Shown here: positions 8,473 to 18,232 of the stretch, in pieces
Layout of the letters: every line of letters begins with the position of its first letter
Position numbering within the stretch: the stretch's first letter is position 1
NCBI RefSeq assembly: GCF_004358695.1
Contig: NZ_SNAA01000018.1
Coordinates: 1 to 64,000 of the forward strand
Length of the DNA stretch: 64,000 nt
From: Palleronia sediminis
GTDB taxonomy: Bacteria > Pseudomonadota > Alphaproteobacteria > Rhodobacterales > Rhodobacteraceae
Direction: 5' to 3'
The notes under the pieces: model-generated
Seen by the model: the letters and a program-made list of their open reading frames with translations, nothing else
What the model was told of the DNA's origin: nothing
The model's database searches: none
Position numbers and translations under genes: made by a program

Positions 8473-11400
8473 TCACCCGAAGATGAAGTCCCCGCCGTCG
8501 ATCTCGCTGCGATCGGTATCCTCAAGCAGCACGGTCCCGCCCTTGTAGCCGATCAGCAGGTCGTCCCCCTTTTGCGTGATCTTGAGCTGCCCGAACCGCG
8601 CGTTGTGCTCGAGCACGATCCGGTCGACGCCGTTGTTGAAATCCTCGATCGTGTTGGCCCCGGTCTTTTTCCCGAATACGAACTGGTCGCGATCCGCGCC
8701 GCCCCTGAGGATGTCGCGCCCGGCCCCCGCCTCGATCCGGTCGCGCCCGCCGCCGCCCGACAGCGTATCGTCACCGCCGCCCCCGATCAGCCGGTCGGTC
8801 GAGGCCCCGCCCTTGAGCAGATCGTCGCCCTTTCCCCCGGCAAGCCAGTCGCGCCCGCCAGATCCGGTCATCCGGTCGTCGCCGCTGCCGCCCTTGAGGC
8901 GGTCGTCGCCCTTGCCCGCAACGAGGCGGTCGTTGCCGCCGCCGCCCGACATCGTGTCGTTGCCGCTGCCGCCTTTCATCATGTCCCGGCCGGCATTGCC
9001 GGCGAGGCGGTCGTTCCCGGCCCCGCCCGCGATGCGGTCATTGCCGCTGCCGCCCTTGAGACGGTCATGTCCGCCATCGCCGCTCAGCCGGTCGCGGCCG
9101 GCCCCGCCCGACAGGGTGTCGTCCCAGATGCCGCCGTCGATCAAGTCGTTGCCCGCGCCCCCGTCGAGCCGGTCCCACCCCTCGCCGCCCGCGAGCGTGT
9201 CGCGCCCGTCGCCGCCCGACAGGGTGTCGTGCCCGTCGCCGCCCCACAGCCCGTCATCGCCCGCATCCCCCCAAAGCGCGTCGCGGCCATCGTCCCCCCA
9301 GAGCCGGTCGCCGCCGCCGCCGCCCCGGATGGCATCGTCGCCCTGCCGCCCCCAGAGGAAATCGCCGTCGCCATCGCCCCAGATCAGGTCGTTGCCCAAA
9401 TCGCCCGAGATGCGGTCGCGCCCGCTGCCGCCGCGAATCAGGTCGCGGTCGGCGCCGCCCGACAGCGTATCGTCGCCCGCGTCTCCCCAGAGCCGGTCGA
9501 TCCCCTGCGCCCCGGTCAGGCGGTCATGGTCCGCGCCGCCGCGAAGCTGGTCGTTCCCCGTGCCGCCATCCAGCGTATCGCGCTGATTGCCGCCGCGCAG
9601 GTCGTCGTCGCCGGCATCGCCGATGAGCCGGTCGCGCCCGTCGCCGCCGTCGATCCGATCGCGTCCGCCGCCGCCATAGGCCATGTCGTCGCCCGTGCCG
9701 CCCGACAACAGGTCGGCCCCTTCGCCGCCCCAAAGGCGGTCGTTGCCGGCATCGCCCGCGAGCCGGTCGTTATCGTTGCCGCCAAGAAGGATATCGTTGC
9801 CCGTGCCGCCCGACAGCCGGTCGTTCCCGGTGCTGCCGTCGAGCCGGTCGTTGCCCCCGTCGCCCGCCAACACGTCATTGCCGATCCCGCCCTTGAGCGT
9901 ATCGTTCTGCCAGCCGCCCGACAACGTGTCGTTGCCCCCGTCGCCCGCCAGGATATCGTTGCCGGTGCCGCCCCACAGGCGGTCATTGCCCGCGCCGCCG
10001 CCCAGCGTGTCGCGCCCGTCATCGCCGGCGAGCCGGTCGTAGCCATCATCGCCCGCCAAAAGGTCGTTGCCCGCACCGCCCCTGAGCGTATCGCCGTCAT
10101 CGCCGCCGTAGAGGCGGTCGTTGCCGTCGCCTCCGTCGAGATCGTCGCGCCCGGCACCGCCGAAAAGCGTGTCGTTCCCGGCCTCGCCGAGGGCAATGTC
10201 GTCGCCATCCTCGCCGTCGAGCAGATCGTTGCCGAGACCGCCGCGCAGCCTGTCGTTGCCGTCGCCGCCATAGAGGCTGTCGTCGCCCCCGTCGCCGTCC
10301 AGCGCGTCGGCGCCCTGTTCGCCCGCGAGGTAATCGCGCCCATCGCCGCCCGTCAGGGTATCGGCGTCGTTGCCGCCCGCGAGGCGGTCGTCGCCCGCGC
10401 CGCCATCGAGCCGGTCGCGTCCCGCGCCACCCAGGAGCCGGTCGTCATCGGCGCCGCCCTCGAGCAGATCGTCGCCGTCGCCCCCGTCGAGCAGGTCGGA
10501 CCCGTCGCCGCCATCAAGCGTATCCGCCCCGCTGCGCCCGTCGAGCCAGTCGCTGCCGTCGCCGCCGTCGAGCAGGTCGTTCCCGCCATCGCCGCGCAGC
10601 GCATCGTTGCCCGCGCCGCCGCGGATCGTGTCGTCGCCGCCGAGGCCGCGCACCGCGTCGTCTCCCGCCCCGCCGTCCAGCGCGTCGGCCCGGTGCGATC
10701 CCATGATCTCGCGTCCGGGGCGGGGCGGATCGGCGGGGTTGAGACCGATGCGGTCGGGGGTGAGGATGTCGCGCCCCGGAACCAGGTCCTCGATATCGAG
10801 CCGTTTGCCATCCGCGGACCGGATGCGGATCGTGTCGTCGCCGAAAACGAGATCGGCGCCCCAAGACTTCGATTTCACCCGGATCTGCCCGACATCGCGC
10901 AGCATGGCGAAGTCGCCGAAATCGAGGCTGTCACGCCCCCGCTCGAAATCGTTGACGAGAACCAGCCGGTCGGCGTCGCGCATCACGAAGGTATCGCGCC
11001 CGGCGCCCCCGGTCATGCGGGTGAACCCGTCGCCCGCGACGAGGATATCGTCGCCGCCTCCGCCCGACAGCGTGTCGCTGCCCGATCCGCCGACAAGCGT
11101 GTCGTCGCGGCCCGTCCCCTCGAGCAGGTCGTCGTCCCGGCCCCGTGCGATCATGAGCCGGCCCATGTCGGACAAATCGATTTCGTCTTGCGTGATGCCA
11201 CGCCCCCCGGCGCCGACAAAAACCTGAAGCGTGTCGCCCATCCGGGCGAGTTCCAGCGTCTCGATATTGTTCAGCCCGGCGCCGCCGGTATGTTCGATGG
11301 TGTCGAGCAGGATCAACTGCCCGTCGGGCAGGATCGCGAAGAGGCTCAGCCCGTCATCGGCCCCGCCCGCGACCACCAGCGGCGTGCCGTCGATCTCGAT

Positions 11401-12240
11401 CGTCGCGATATCGCTCACCCCGCCGAAGCGCGTGAACCGGGTGTCGAGGACATGGTCGAGCGCGGTGAGCGTACCGTCCGCCCCCAGCTCCATCACGGTG
11501 AGGGAGTGGCTTTTCGCACCGGCGACGACGACGAACTCGCGGCCGTGGCCGCCGACCGTCGAGATGGCCGAGGCGCGGCCGATGCCCACGCCGTCCTGCG
11601 GCCCGACGCTGTCGAAAAGCGACAGGGTGCCGTTATCCTCGACCCGGTAGAGATCGACGGATCGCGCGCCCGCGCCGGTCGCGACGACGTAATCCTGCCC
11701 CCCGGCCTTTCCGCCCGCGAGCAGGTCGTAGCCCAGCCGGTCGAACCCGGTATCCCAGAGCGGCGCCTGCGCCGTGGGCGTGCCGTTCTCGTCGACCCGC
11801 CATGCGGTCAGCCCGCCGCGCAGCGTGTCGACGGCATAGAGCATGTCGGGCCCGTCGATGCGCAGCGCCGCGCTGATGCCGCGGTCGAGCCCCGTGGCGG
11901 TTTCGCGGTCGGGCGTTCCGAGAGCGCCGCCATCGCTCATCTCGCAAAGCGACAGGCCGGTTTCGCCGCCGCCGGTCATGAGCGTGGGCTGCCGGGTGCC
12001 CGAGACGTCGACCACGAACCCCCCCGCGGCGCCGGCCTCGCGCCCGAAATCCGCGCGATCGACCTCGTCCGCTGTGCCGTTGCGGTCAAGGCGGAACGTC
12101 ACGATCCCGCCGTTCCGCCCGTTCACCGCGACGAGGAACGTGCCCTCGTCGGTGCGGATCGTCTGGAGATCGCGGATATCCATGTCGAACTTGTCGCGCC
12201 CCGTCGAGATCCGCCCGGTTTTCCGAAACTCCATCCCCAT
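8473..12240 (-). CDS. Large RTX calcium-binding protein with N-terminal beta-propeller-like domain
   Basis: A 1255-residue protein. Residues about 20-360 contain repeated blade-like units (for example [14 protein letters not shown] and [13 protein letters not shown]) resembling a lactonase-type beta-propeller. A short RTX block near residue 380 is followed by a [13 protein letters not shown] segment like the end of an RTX domain. Then comes an almost unbroken run of GGxGxDxLx nonapeptides from about residue 515 to 1180. The C-terminus (FVFGKKTG onwards, ending DFIFG) looks like a type I secretion signal, and there is no Sec signal. It lies between polysaccharide genes, so a calcium-stabilised matrix or cell-surface role is inferred. 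Enzymatic activity of the propeller is unproven. Confidence 0.85.
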   Translation of the reverse strand: MGMEFRKTGRISTGRDKFDMDIRDLQTIRTDEGTFLVAVNGRNGGIVTFRLDRNGTADEVDRADFGREAGAAGGFVVDVSGTRQPTLMTGGGETGLSLCEMSDGGALGTPDRETATGLDRGISAALRIDGPDMLYAVDTLRGGLTAWRVDENGTPTAQAPLWDTGFDRLGYDLLAGGKAGGQDYVVATGAGARSVDLYRVEDNGTLSLFDSVGPQDGVGIGRASAISTVGGHGREFVVVAGAKSHSLTVMELGADGTLTALDHVLDTRFTRFGGVSDIATIEIDGTPLVVAGGADDGLSLFAILPDGQLILLDTIEHTGGAGLNNIETLELARMGDTLQVFVGAGGRGITQDEIDLSDMGRLMIARGRDDDLLEGTGRDDTLVGGSGSDTLSGGGGDDILVAGDGFTRMTGGAGRDTFVMRDADRLVLVNDFERGRDSLDFGDFAMLRDVGQIRVKSKSWGADLVFGDDTIRIRSADGKRLDIEDLVPGRDILTPDRIGLNPADPPRPGREIMGSHRADALDGGAGDDAVRGLGGDDTIRGGAGNDALRGDGGNDLLDGGDGSDWLDGRSGADTLDGGDGSDLLDGGDGDDLLEGGADDDRLLGGAGRDRLDGGAGDDRLAGGNDADTLTGGDGRDYLAGEQGADALDGDGGDDSLYGGDGNDRLRGGLGNDLLDGEDGDDIALGEAGNDTLFGGAGRDDLDGGDGNDRLYGGDDGDTLRGGAGNDLLAGDDGYDRLAGDDGRDTLGGGAGNDRLWGGTGNDILAGDGGNDTLSGGWQNDTLKGGIGNDVLAGDGGNDRLDGSTGNDRLSGGTGNDILLGGNDNDRLAGDAGNDRLWGGEGADLLSGGTGDDMAYGGGGRDRIDGGDGRDRLIGDAGDDDLRGGNQRDTLDGGTGNDQLRGGADHDRLTGAQGIDRLWGDAGDDTLSGGADRDLIRGGSGRDRISGDLGNDLIWGDGDGDFLWGRQGDDAIRGGGGGDRLWGDDGRDALWGDAGDDGLWGGDGHDTLSGGDGRDTLAGGEGWDRLDGGAGNDLIDGGIWDDTLSGGAGRDRLSGDGGHDRLKGGSGNDRIAGGAGNDRLAGNAGRDMMKGGSGNDTMSGGGGNDRLVAGKGDDRLKGGSGDDRMTGSGGRDWLAGGKGDDLLKGGASTDRLIGGGGDDTLSGGGGRDRIEAGAGRDILRGGADRDQFVFGKKTGANTIEDFNNGVDRIVLEHNARFGQLKITQKGDDLLIGYKGGTVLLEDTDRSEIDGGDFIFG
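8700..10700 (-). repeat. RTX nonapeptide-coding repeat array
   Basis: About 2 kb encodes tandem nine-residue calcium-binding units (consensus GGxGxDxLx), on the order of 70 copies judged from length. The DNA copies are diverged in third positions, so this is a protein-level repeat and not a recent DNA expansion. Such stretches are still prone to slippage and recombination. Confidence 0.85.
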
Positions 12241-12320
12241 GCCCCCGCATCGCGTGTTCCGGGGGGAAGGATGGTCGCGCGATCGGGCCGGTCAGGGCGC
12301 CCGGTTCGGGCGAGATCGCG

Positions 12321-13097
12321 TCATTCGTCGACGGTTTGTCGCGAATTGGCGGCTTTGCGGCGCGGGCGGGGGGCGGGCTCGTCGGGCTCGTCGCGATCCT
12401 GCGCGGCGGTGGCGCGCCGGGCGGCGCGGCGGCGGGCGCGCGGCCCGCCCATGTGTTCCTCGTGAAGGGCGATGGCCTCGTCGAGATCCTCGAAATAGGA
12501 CAGACGGCCCTTTTCCAGCACGACCGCGGCGTTGCAGTAATGGCGCAGCGTCCTGAGGTCGTGGCTGACCATGATCGCGCTGGCATTCTTGAGCCGCTCG
12601 TTGAAATAGGCGCGGGCCTTGTCCTTGAAGGACTTGTCGCCCACCGCCGTCACCTCGTCGATGAGGTAGGTATCGAAGGGAATCCCCATCGAGATCCCGA
12701 AGGACAGGCGCGATTTCATGCCCGAGGAATAGGTCCGCATCGGCATGTTGAAATGCTTGCCCAACTCAGAAAATTCGCGGACGAAATCCTCGAGCTCGGC
12801 GGAATCCACGCCGTAGATGCGCGACACGAACCGCACGTTCTGCGCGCCGGTCAGGTCGCGGTGAATGGCGCCCGATCCGCCGACGGGCCATGACACGCGG
12901 CCATAGCGCACGATCCGCCCGGTGGTGGGGCGGATGGTGCCCGCGATCATCTCGAGCAGGGTCGACTTGCCCGCCCCGTTGCGCCCCAGAAGAGCCAGCG
13001 ACTTGCCGAAGGGCAGGGTCTCGTTCAGGTGGTCGATCACGACCTTGCGGTGCCCGCGGATGTTGAACGACTTGCTGACGTTCTGGAACTCGATCAT
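12321..13097 (-). CDS. kpsT: ABC polysaccharide exporter, ATP-binding subunit (KpsT-like)
   Basis: The 258-residue ATPase has Walker A GRNGAGKST, the short signature YSSGMKSRLSFG, and Walker B TYLIDEVTAVGD. These are typical of the KpsT/Wzt class that exports capsule or O-polysaccharide across the inner membrane. The last 35 residues are strongly basic and may be disordered. It lies 15 bp downstream of the KpsE-like gene on the same strand, so the two are probably co-transcribed. Its membrane partner KpsM is encoded divergently just beyond. Confidence 0.9.
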   Translation of the reverse strand: MIEFQNVSKSFNIRGHRKVVIDHLNETLPFGKSLALLGRNGAGKSTLLEMIAGTIRPTTGRIVRYGRVSWPVGGSGAIHRDLTGAQNVRFVSRIYGVDSAELEDFVREFSELGKHFNMPMRTYSSGMKSRLSFGISMGIPFDTYLIDEVTAVGDKSFKDKARAYFNERLKNASAIMVSHDLRTLRHYCNAAVVLEKGRLSYFEDLDEAIALHEEHMGGPRARRRAARRATAAQDRDEPDEPAPRPRRKAANSRQTVDE

Positions 13098-13112
13098 CGG
13101 GCGCGTCCTTTC

Positions 13113-14426
13113 TCAGCCACGGTCGCGGATCGAATAATAGACCAGCGACGCGATGGCCCAGAGCAGGAACAGGAATCCGCCGGTGATGGCGGACTGCACG
13201 AAACGGCGGGGATATTGCGATTCCTCGGCCAGGGTCGGCTCGATATAGGTGGCGAGATAGCGGCTCTTGCGCGAGGCCTCGGCACGGGCGGAATCGAGCG
13301 CGGCGAGCGCGGCGCGATAGGTTTCCTCGGCGAATTCGCGGTCGACGACGAGCCCCTCGTATTCGGCGATCAGGGCGGGATAATCGCTCGATCCGGGGAT
13401 GCCGGCGCCGTCCGAGGACAGGCTGATGCGTTCCTCGGCGATGCGGTTCTGGATCACGTCGATGCGGCGTTGCGCGTTGGCCGACCGGGGGTCGCCATCC
13501 GTGTTCGCCCCGCCCAGCAGGTCGAACTCGATCAAGGCCTCGGCCAGTTGCTGCTGGAGGTTGTTGAGCACCCCCATCCGCCCCGAGATATCGGCCTGCG
13601 GATCGACGATCTGGGTGCGCGTGCGGAAATCGGTGAGCCTCTGGCGGGCTTCCTTGAGGCGTTCGACCGCCTCGTCGAGATCGGCGCGGGCATAGCTCAT
13701 CGCGTCTTCGCGGGCCTGCTGGTTGAGATTGTTGATCATCTCCTGGCTGCGCGCGACGATGGCACGGGCGATGTCCTGGGCCATCTGCGGCTCGAAGGCG
13801 AGCACGCGGATCTCGATCAGGCCGGTGCCCTCGTCGAAGGTCGTCAGCACCATGCTGTTCCAGTAATCGACCAGCGCCTCGATATTGTCGTCGGGCGCCA
13901 TGGCGAAATAGGGGTCTTCGTCGTATTTGCTGGTGTAGTGCGACACGAGGTCGAGCTCGTCATTGACGTCGCGCACCATCTGCTGGCTCTGGATGAACTC
14001 GAACAGGATGTTGCCGTCGGTGCCCACAGTGCCGCCGGTGATCTGCGCCAGCCCCCCCATCAGCTGCGAGGCGGCGGTGCCCTCTTCCTGGCGGACGGTA
14101 AAGCCCGTGGTCGAGGAATACTGGTCCACGGCGATCGCAAAGAGGTAGAACACCACCACGACGAAGGGCAGGACCACCATCGCGACGAAGGCCCCCGCGA
14201 CGCCCCAATGCCGCATCCGCATCCTGAGCGGGCGGGCAGGCGGGCGCACGTTGCCCGCATGGGGGTTGTCCGCACCCGGCCCGCCGGTGCGCCGGCGGCG
14301 CGGGCGCGCGTCCGCTGCGCCGTCGGAGGCGGGGGCCGCGTCGCCGGCGCCGAGCGCCTTGAGGCGGGGTCGCTCCCGCGGCCCGCCCGACGCGTCGGTC
14401 GAGACCGGCCTCTTGATGTCCTGCAT
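13113..14426 (-). CDS. kpsE: Capsule polysaccharide export inner-membrane protein (KpsE-like)
   Basis: A 437-residue polysaccharide co-polymerase/adaptor. A Pro/Arg-rich cytoplasmic N-terminus of about 70 residues precedes membrane segment 1 (about 73-98). A long periplasmic region with predicted coiled coil (about 230-310) follows, and a second membrane segment lies near the C-terminus (about 410-430). This is the KpsE/BexC/CtrB topology linking the ABC exporter to an outer-membrane channel. It begins 88 bp from the divergent kpsM. The outer-membrane partner (KpsD/Wza type) is not in the window. Confidence 0.85.
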   Translation of the reverse strand: MQDIKRPVSTDASGGPRERPRLKALGAGDAAPASDGAADARPRRRRTGGPGADNPHAGNVRPPARPLRMRMRHWGVAGAFVAMVVLPFVVVVFYLFAIAVDQYSSTTGFTVRQEEGTAASQLMGGLAQITGGTVGTDGNILFEFIQSQQMVRDVNDELDLVSHYTSKYDEDPYFAMAPDDNIEALVDYWNSMVLTTFDEGTGLIEIRVLAFEPQMAQDIARAIVARSQEMINNLNQQAREDAMSYARADLDEAVERLKEARQRLTDFRTRTQIVDPQADISGRMGVLNNLQQQLAEALIEFDLLGGANTDGDPRSANAQRRIDVIQNRIAEERISLSSDGAGIPGSSDYPALIAEYEGLVVDREFAEETYRAALAALDSARAEASRKSRYLATYIEPTLAEESQYPRRFVQSAITGGFLFLLWAIASLVYYSIRDRG

Positions 14427-14514
14427 CGGATCGCCCGCCCGGATCAGTTGTGTTCCATCGCCTGCTCTTACATAGTGCGGCGGTCGATTTCCAGCGTTCG
14501 GACGCTAGTGCGCC

Positions 14515-15354
14515 ATGACAAACCAGACAGACGAGACCGGCGGCCTGCCGCCCGGCGTCGCGAACCTCCAGGGCTCGGGCAATGTCGCGGGGCGCGGGTC
14601 GTTCCTGCGGTCGATCACCGCGCTCGTCCTGCGCGAGATGATGACGAAATACGGCCGCTCTCCGGGGGGCTATGTCTGGGCGCTGCTCGAGCCGATCGGC
14701 ATGATCGTCGTGCTGTCATTCGCGTTCGCGCTGGTTTTGCGCACCCCGTCGCTCGGCAACAGCTTCGTGCTGTTCTACGCCTCGGGCTACCTGCCCTTCA
14801 CCATGTTCATGAAGCTCAACACCGGATCGGCCACGTCGATGCGCAAGTCCAAGTCGCTTTTGAGCTTTCCGGCGATCTCGTGGTTCGACGCGATCCTGTC
14901 GAACGCGATCCTGACCGTGATGACGCAACTTCTCGTGACCTACATCATCCTGATGGGCATTCTCGTGCTGACCGATGTCAGCGCGCATATCGATCCGGTC
15001 CCGGTGGTCGAGGCGATGGGGCTGGCCGCGCTGCTCGGCGTCGGGGTGGGCACGACGGTCTGCGCGCTTGCCGGGCTCTACCCGCTGTTTCTCCAGGTCT
15101 GGAAGATCGTGACCCGGCCGCTTCTGCTGGCGTCGGCGGTTCTCTATATCCTCGAGGACATGCCGGGCATCGCGCGCGACATCCTGTGGTGGAACCCGGT
15201 CGTACATATCACCGGGCTGGCGCGGACGGGCGTGTTCCCGACCTATACGGGCGGCTATATCTCGGTCGCGTATGTCGTGTTCGTGTCTCTGGTGCTGCTG
15301 GCCTTCGGGCTGGCGCTGCTGGGGCGGTATCACCAGGAAATCCTGCGCGAGTGA
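14515..15354 (+). CDS. kpsM: ABC polysaccharide exporter, permease subunit (KpsM-like)
   Basis: A 279-residue permease of the ABC-2 type with about six membrane segments. The region YGRSPGGYVWALLEPIGM near residue 44 is characteristic of KpsM-type exporters. It pairs with the KpsT-like ATPase to move polysaccharide across the inner membrane. It is transcribed away from kpsE-kpsT, so the three parts of one exporter are split over two divergent units sharing the 14427-14514 gap. Its stop is one base away from the end of the converging amidohydrolase gene. Confidence 0.9.
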   Translation: MTNQTDETGGLPPGVANLQGSGNVAGRGSFLRSITALVLREMMTKYGRSPGGYVWALLEPIGMIVVLSFAFALVLRTPSLGNSFVLFYASGYLPFTMFMKLNTGSATSMRKSKSLLSFPAISWFDAILSNAILTVMTQLLVTYIILMGILVLTDVSAHIDPVPVVEAMGLAALLGVGVGTTVCALAGLYPLFLQVWKIVTRPLLLASAVLYILEDMPGIARDILWWNPVVHITGLARTGVFPTYTGGYISVAYVVFVSLVLLAFGLALLGRYHQEILRE

Positions 15355-15355
15355 C

Positions 15356-16210
15356 CTATTCGGCGGCGAGGCTGTCGCCGACCCGGCCGAGATCGCAGAG
15401 CCGGGCCACGATCTCGTCGATGGCCGCCTTGAGCGTGCCGTAGCCCTCGTGGGGGATCAGCGTCGCCTCGTCCATGTAGAGCCGGCGGTCGAACTCGATC
15501 TGGATGACATGCTGGCCGCGCGCGGGCTTGCCGTAATGCTGCGCGATAAAGGCGCCGGCAAAGGGGGCGTTGCGCGACACCACCAGCCCCGCGCCCGCGA
15601 TCACCTCCTCGACCGCGTTCACGATATCGGGATCGGCCGAGGCGCCGAAACGGTCGCCCAGCACCACGTCGGGGCGGCGGCCCTTGACCCGCACATGGTC
15701 CAGCGCCTCGTGCGGCATGGAGTGGCAGTCGATCAGGATGGCCTGCCCGAAATGCGCGCGGCTGTCGCGGATCAGCCCGGCCAGCGCATCGTGATAGGGC
15801 CGCCAGGTCTGGCGGATGCGGGCGCGCGCGGCCTCGATCCCGATCTTGCCGCGATAGATCGACCGCCCGCCCGAGACGACGCGCGGCACCACGCCCAGCC
15901 CCGAGGCGATGCGGGGGTTGTGGGGGCCGCGCCGCTGACCCTCGATCAGGGCGGGGTCGAGCTCGTCCGCGGCGCGGTTCATGTCGACCCAGGCCCGCGG
16001 CAGGCGCGCCGACAGGAGCGGCGCGCCGAAATCGGGCACCGCGTCGAAGAGCCGGTCGATGAACGCATCCTCGGACGAACGCAGCGCCGCGGGCGAGAGC
16101 ACGCTCTCGCGCAGGAGCTCGGCGGGATAGTCCCGCCCAGAATGGGGCGAGGCAAAGACAAAGGGCGTGTCCCTGCGCCGGGGAAGCCGCAGGTCAAAGG
16201 ATTCGTCCAT
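15356..16210 (-). CDS. N-formylglutamate amidohydrolase family protein
   Basis: A 284-residue enzyme with the family hallmarks FVFASPHSGRDYP, RAWVDMNR and IDCHSMPHEA. Members hydrolyse N-formyl-glutamate, the last step of one histidine degradation route, or related N-acyl amides. No hut genes are nearby, so the true substrate is open. Starts at 16228 and 16210 are both possible. I took 16210 because GGAG lies upstream and the N-terminus then matches the family length. It converges with kpsM almost without a gap. Confidence 0.82.
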   Translation of the reverse strand: MDESFDLRLPRRRDTPFVFASPHSGRDYPAELLRESVLSPAALRSSEDAFIDRLFDAVPDFGAPLLSARLPRAWVDMNRAADELDPALIEGQRRGPHNPRIASGLGVVPRVVSGGRSIYRGKIGIEAARARIRQTWRPYHDALAGLIRDSRAHFGQAILIDCHSMPHEALDHVRVKGRRPDVVLGDRFGASADPDIVNAVEEVIAGAGLVVSRNAPFAGAFIAQHYGKPARGQHVIQIEFDRRLYMDEATLIPHEGYGTLKAAIDEIVARLCDLGRVGDSLAAE

Positions 16211-16386
16211 GTTCGCGCGTGTCTCCATGGCCGCGGGCGCCTGACTCACTATGGCAGATAATGGGGCGCGGAAAGCTCTTGAACAGCCGCGCGGGCCCAT
16301 TTATAGACCGCGCACCGGCACGGGTGGCTCCGTTCGGCGGCCCTTGGGGGCTTGTCGTGCAGGCCCTCCCGGCGCCAGTCGGATAC

Positions 16387-16461
<75 letters not shown>

Positions 16462-16549
16462 TTCCGGCATGACGATCACCCGCCGGGTCCAGCCCGGCCG
16501 ACCGAAACAGCAGGCGCGTGCCCCGCGCCGCGACAGATGGGAGCGCGAC

Positions 16550-16675
16550 ATGAAGGTTCGCAATTCGCTTCGTTCGCTGAAGTCCCGCCACCGCGATTGC
16601 CGCGTGGTGCGCCGCAAGGGCCGTGTCTACGTCATCAACAAGACGCAGCGCCGCTTCAAGGCCCGCCAGGGCTGA
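16550..16675 (+). CDS. rpmJ: 50S ribosomal protein L36
   Basis: A 41-residue protein beginning [20 protein letters not shown] and ending [11 protein letters not shown], a textbook alphaproteobacterial L36. Only one cysteine remains, so this is the zinc-independent (C-minus) form. The ATG at 16550 follows GGGAGCGCGAC. An upstream in-frame ATG at 16469 would add a tail that overlaps nothing conserved, and I rejected it. A strong terminator follows. Confidence 0.96.
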   Translation: MKVRNSLRSLKSRHRDCRVVRRKGRVYVINKTQRRFKARQG

Positions 16676-16698
16676 ACGCGTCCCTTCGGGACAGGCCG

Positions 16699-16728
16699 GG
16701 CCGCACGCCGCAGGGCGCGCGGCCTTTT
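16699..16728 (+). terminator. Rho-independent terminator after rpmJ
   Basis: GGCCGCACGCC pairs imperfectly with GGGCGCGCGGCC around a short GCA loop and is followed by TTTT. It lies 24 bp after the rpmJ stop and just before the 3' end of the converging ycjX. Confidence 0.75.
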
Positions 16729-16753
16729 GGCGTTTGAGCCCTGCGCCGATCCG

Positions 16754-18154
16754 TTACAGCAACCTGTCGCCGATAAGGAACTCGGCCGCGCGGTCCAGCC
16801 GGATATGGGGCGGGCCGTCGCCCTGCCCGATGCGCGCGGGCTGCGGCGCGAAACGCATGACCGCGTAATCGCCGTCGAGCCACCTATCGCCGCCCGCCTG
16901 CGCCGGGGCGAGCAGCACGCGCGGATCCTCGGGCAGATCGCCGGGGTGGAACGCCGCCCGCCGCCCGTCCTCGAGCAGCGTCCCGCGCACCATGTCGAGC
17001 GTCGCGTCGCCATGCGCCACCCGGTCCTCGGTGGTGGCCCTGAGCGCGGCCAGGGACATCGCGCGGGTCTCGGCACCGGCGTAATCGGCGCGGGCGCGCG
17101 CCTCGGCCATCATCGCCTCGACGATCGCGGTCAGGCGGTCGTGCTGGCCGTGATGGATGTGATCGGCCTTGGTGGCGGCGAAAAGGATGCGCTCGACCCG
17201 TTTGCCGCGCAGGATCTCCGAAAGGAACGCGTTGCGCCCCGGACGGAACGCGCCGAGGATCCCGGCCATGGCCCCGCGCATGTCCTCGACCGCGCGCGGC
17301 CCGGCATGGATCGCGCCCAGCACGTCCATCAGCACGACCTGCCGGTCGATCCGGGCGAAATGGTCGCGAAAGAACGGGCGCACCACCTCGCGCTTGTAGG
17401 CCTCGAACCGTCGGGCGAACTCGGCCCCGATGGTGCGGCGGCCGTAGGGGCCGGGGGGCAGGGGGGCGAATGTCAGCACGGGCGAGCCGGCGAGATCGCC
17501 GGGCAGCAGGAACCGCCCCGGCGTGCAGTCGGAAAACCCCGCCTCGCGCGCCCGCGCGAGGTAGGCGGCGAAGGCGGCGGCGACGGTTTGCGCGGCGCGC
17601 TCGTCCCATGGCGCGGCGGGGTCGAGACCGGCCAGCGCCGCGTTGAACCCGGCAGCCTCCTCGCGCGCCCGCGCACGCTCCAGCGCGCCGCGCGACCACG
17701 ACGCGAAATCGAGATCGAGCAGCCCGAGGTCGAGCAGCCATTCGCCCGGATAGTCGACGATATCGAGATGCAGAACCCGCGGCCCCCGCATCCCTCCCAA
17801 CAGCCCCGAGGGCCTGAGCCGCAGCGACAGGCGCAGCTCGGACACGGCGCGGGTGCTGTCGGGCCAATGCGGATCGGGGCCGGTCATCGCGGCCAAGTGC
17901 GTCTCGTAATCGAATCGCGGCACGGTGTCGTCGGGCTGGGGCTGAAGATAGGCCGCCTGGATCGCGCCGGTCGCCGCGGCGCGCAGCCCCGGCATCCGCC
18001 CCCGCTCGAGCAGGTTGGCCACCAGCGACGTGATGAAGACGGTCTTGCCCGCCCGGCTCAGCCCCGTGACACCGAGCCGCAATGTGGGCTCGGCGAACAC
18101 CTCGCCGACCCCGCGCAGGCCGCGCCGGATCCCGTCCGTGATATCCCCGATCAT
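16754..18154 (-). CDS. ycjX: YcjX-family P-loop protein (DUF463)
   Basis: A 466-residue predicted GTP/ATP-binding protein. The P-loop GLSRAGKTVF lies near residue 30, and the YcjX-specific segment HLDIVDYPGEWLLDL is in the first half. YcjX homologues are conserved and are linked to stress responses in enterobacteria, but their biochemical role is not settled. The usual partner gene of the YcjF/TIGR01620 family is not next to it here; the 3' side faces rpmJ instead. It begins 78 bp downstream of msrA on the same strand. Confidence 0.88.
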   Translation of the reverse strand: MIGDITDGIRRGLRGVGEVFAEPTLRLGVTGLSRAGKTVFITSLVANLLERGRMPGLRAAATGAIQAAYLQPQPDDTVPRFDYETHLAAMTGPDPHWPDSTRAVSELRLSLRLRPSGLLGGMRGPRVLHLDIVDYPGEWLLDLGLLDLDFASWSRGALERARAREEAAGFNAALAGLDPAAPWDERAAQTVAAAFAAYLARAREAGFSDCTPGRFLLPGDLAGSPVLTFAPLPPGPYGRRTIGAEFARRFEAYKREVVRPFFRDHFARIDRQVVLMDVLGAIHAGPRAVEDMRGAMAGILGAFRPGRNAFLSEILRGKRVERILFAATKADHIHHGQHDRLTAIVEAMMAEARARADYAGAETRAMSLAALRATTEDRVAHGDATLDMVRGTLLEDGRRAAFHPGDLPEDPRVLLAPAQAGGDRWLDGDYAVMRFAPQPARIGQGDGPPHIRLDRAAEFLIGDRLL

Positions 18155-18193
18155 CGGCCCCCCGGACCCCCGAGGCGGTGTGCCTCAGGGTCG

Positions 18194-18213
18194 TCTTCTC
18201 TTTTCAAATACCC
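18194..18213 (-). repeat. Intergenic GGGTATTTG-AAGAGAAGA element, copy A
   Basis: On the minus strand this reads GGGTATTTGAAAAGAGAAGA. It lies between msrA and ycjX in the direction of transcription. It is one of four closely matching copies in the window (also near 46.8, 49.1 and 59.0 kb). Confidence 0.7.
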
Positions 18214-18232
18214 AAGGTTCCCGACCCGGCGG

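Noticed and set aside
8700..10700. Regularly spaced repeats that might be taken for a CRISPR array
   Set aside because: The period is 27 bp with varied bases, it lies inside a coding frame, and there are no unique spacers. It encodes nonapeptides.
8572..12465. A 1297-codon plus-strand frame across the RTX gene
   Set aside because: It is the mirror of the RTX repeat array. The composition (alternating Ala, Val, Pro) reflects the repeat DNA, and the minus frame encodes textbook GGxGxDxLx units.
14448..14474. A sigma-70-like promoter (TTGTGT and TACATA) ahead of kpsM
   Set aside because: The spacer is only 15 bp and the -35 is weak; the match is too poor to list as a feature.
16469..16549. A 27-residue N-terminal extension of rpmJ
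   Set aside because: L36 is about 41 residues throughout the group, and the ribosome site lies directly ahead of the internal ATG.
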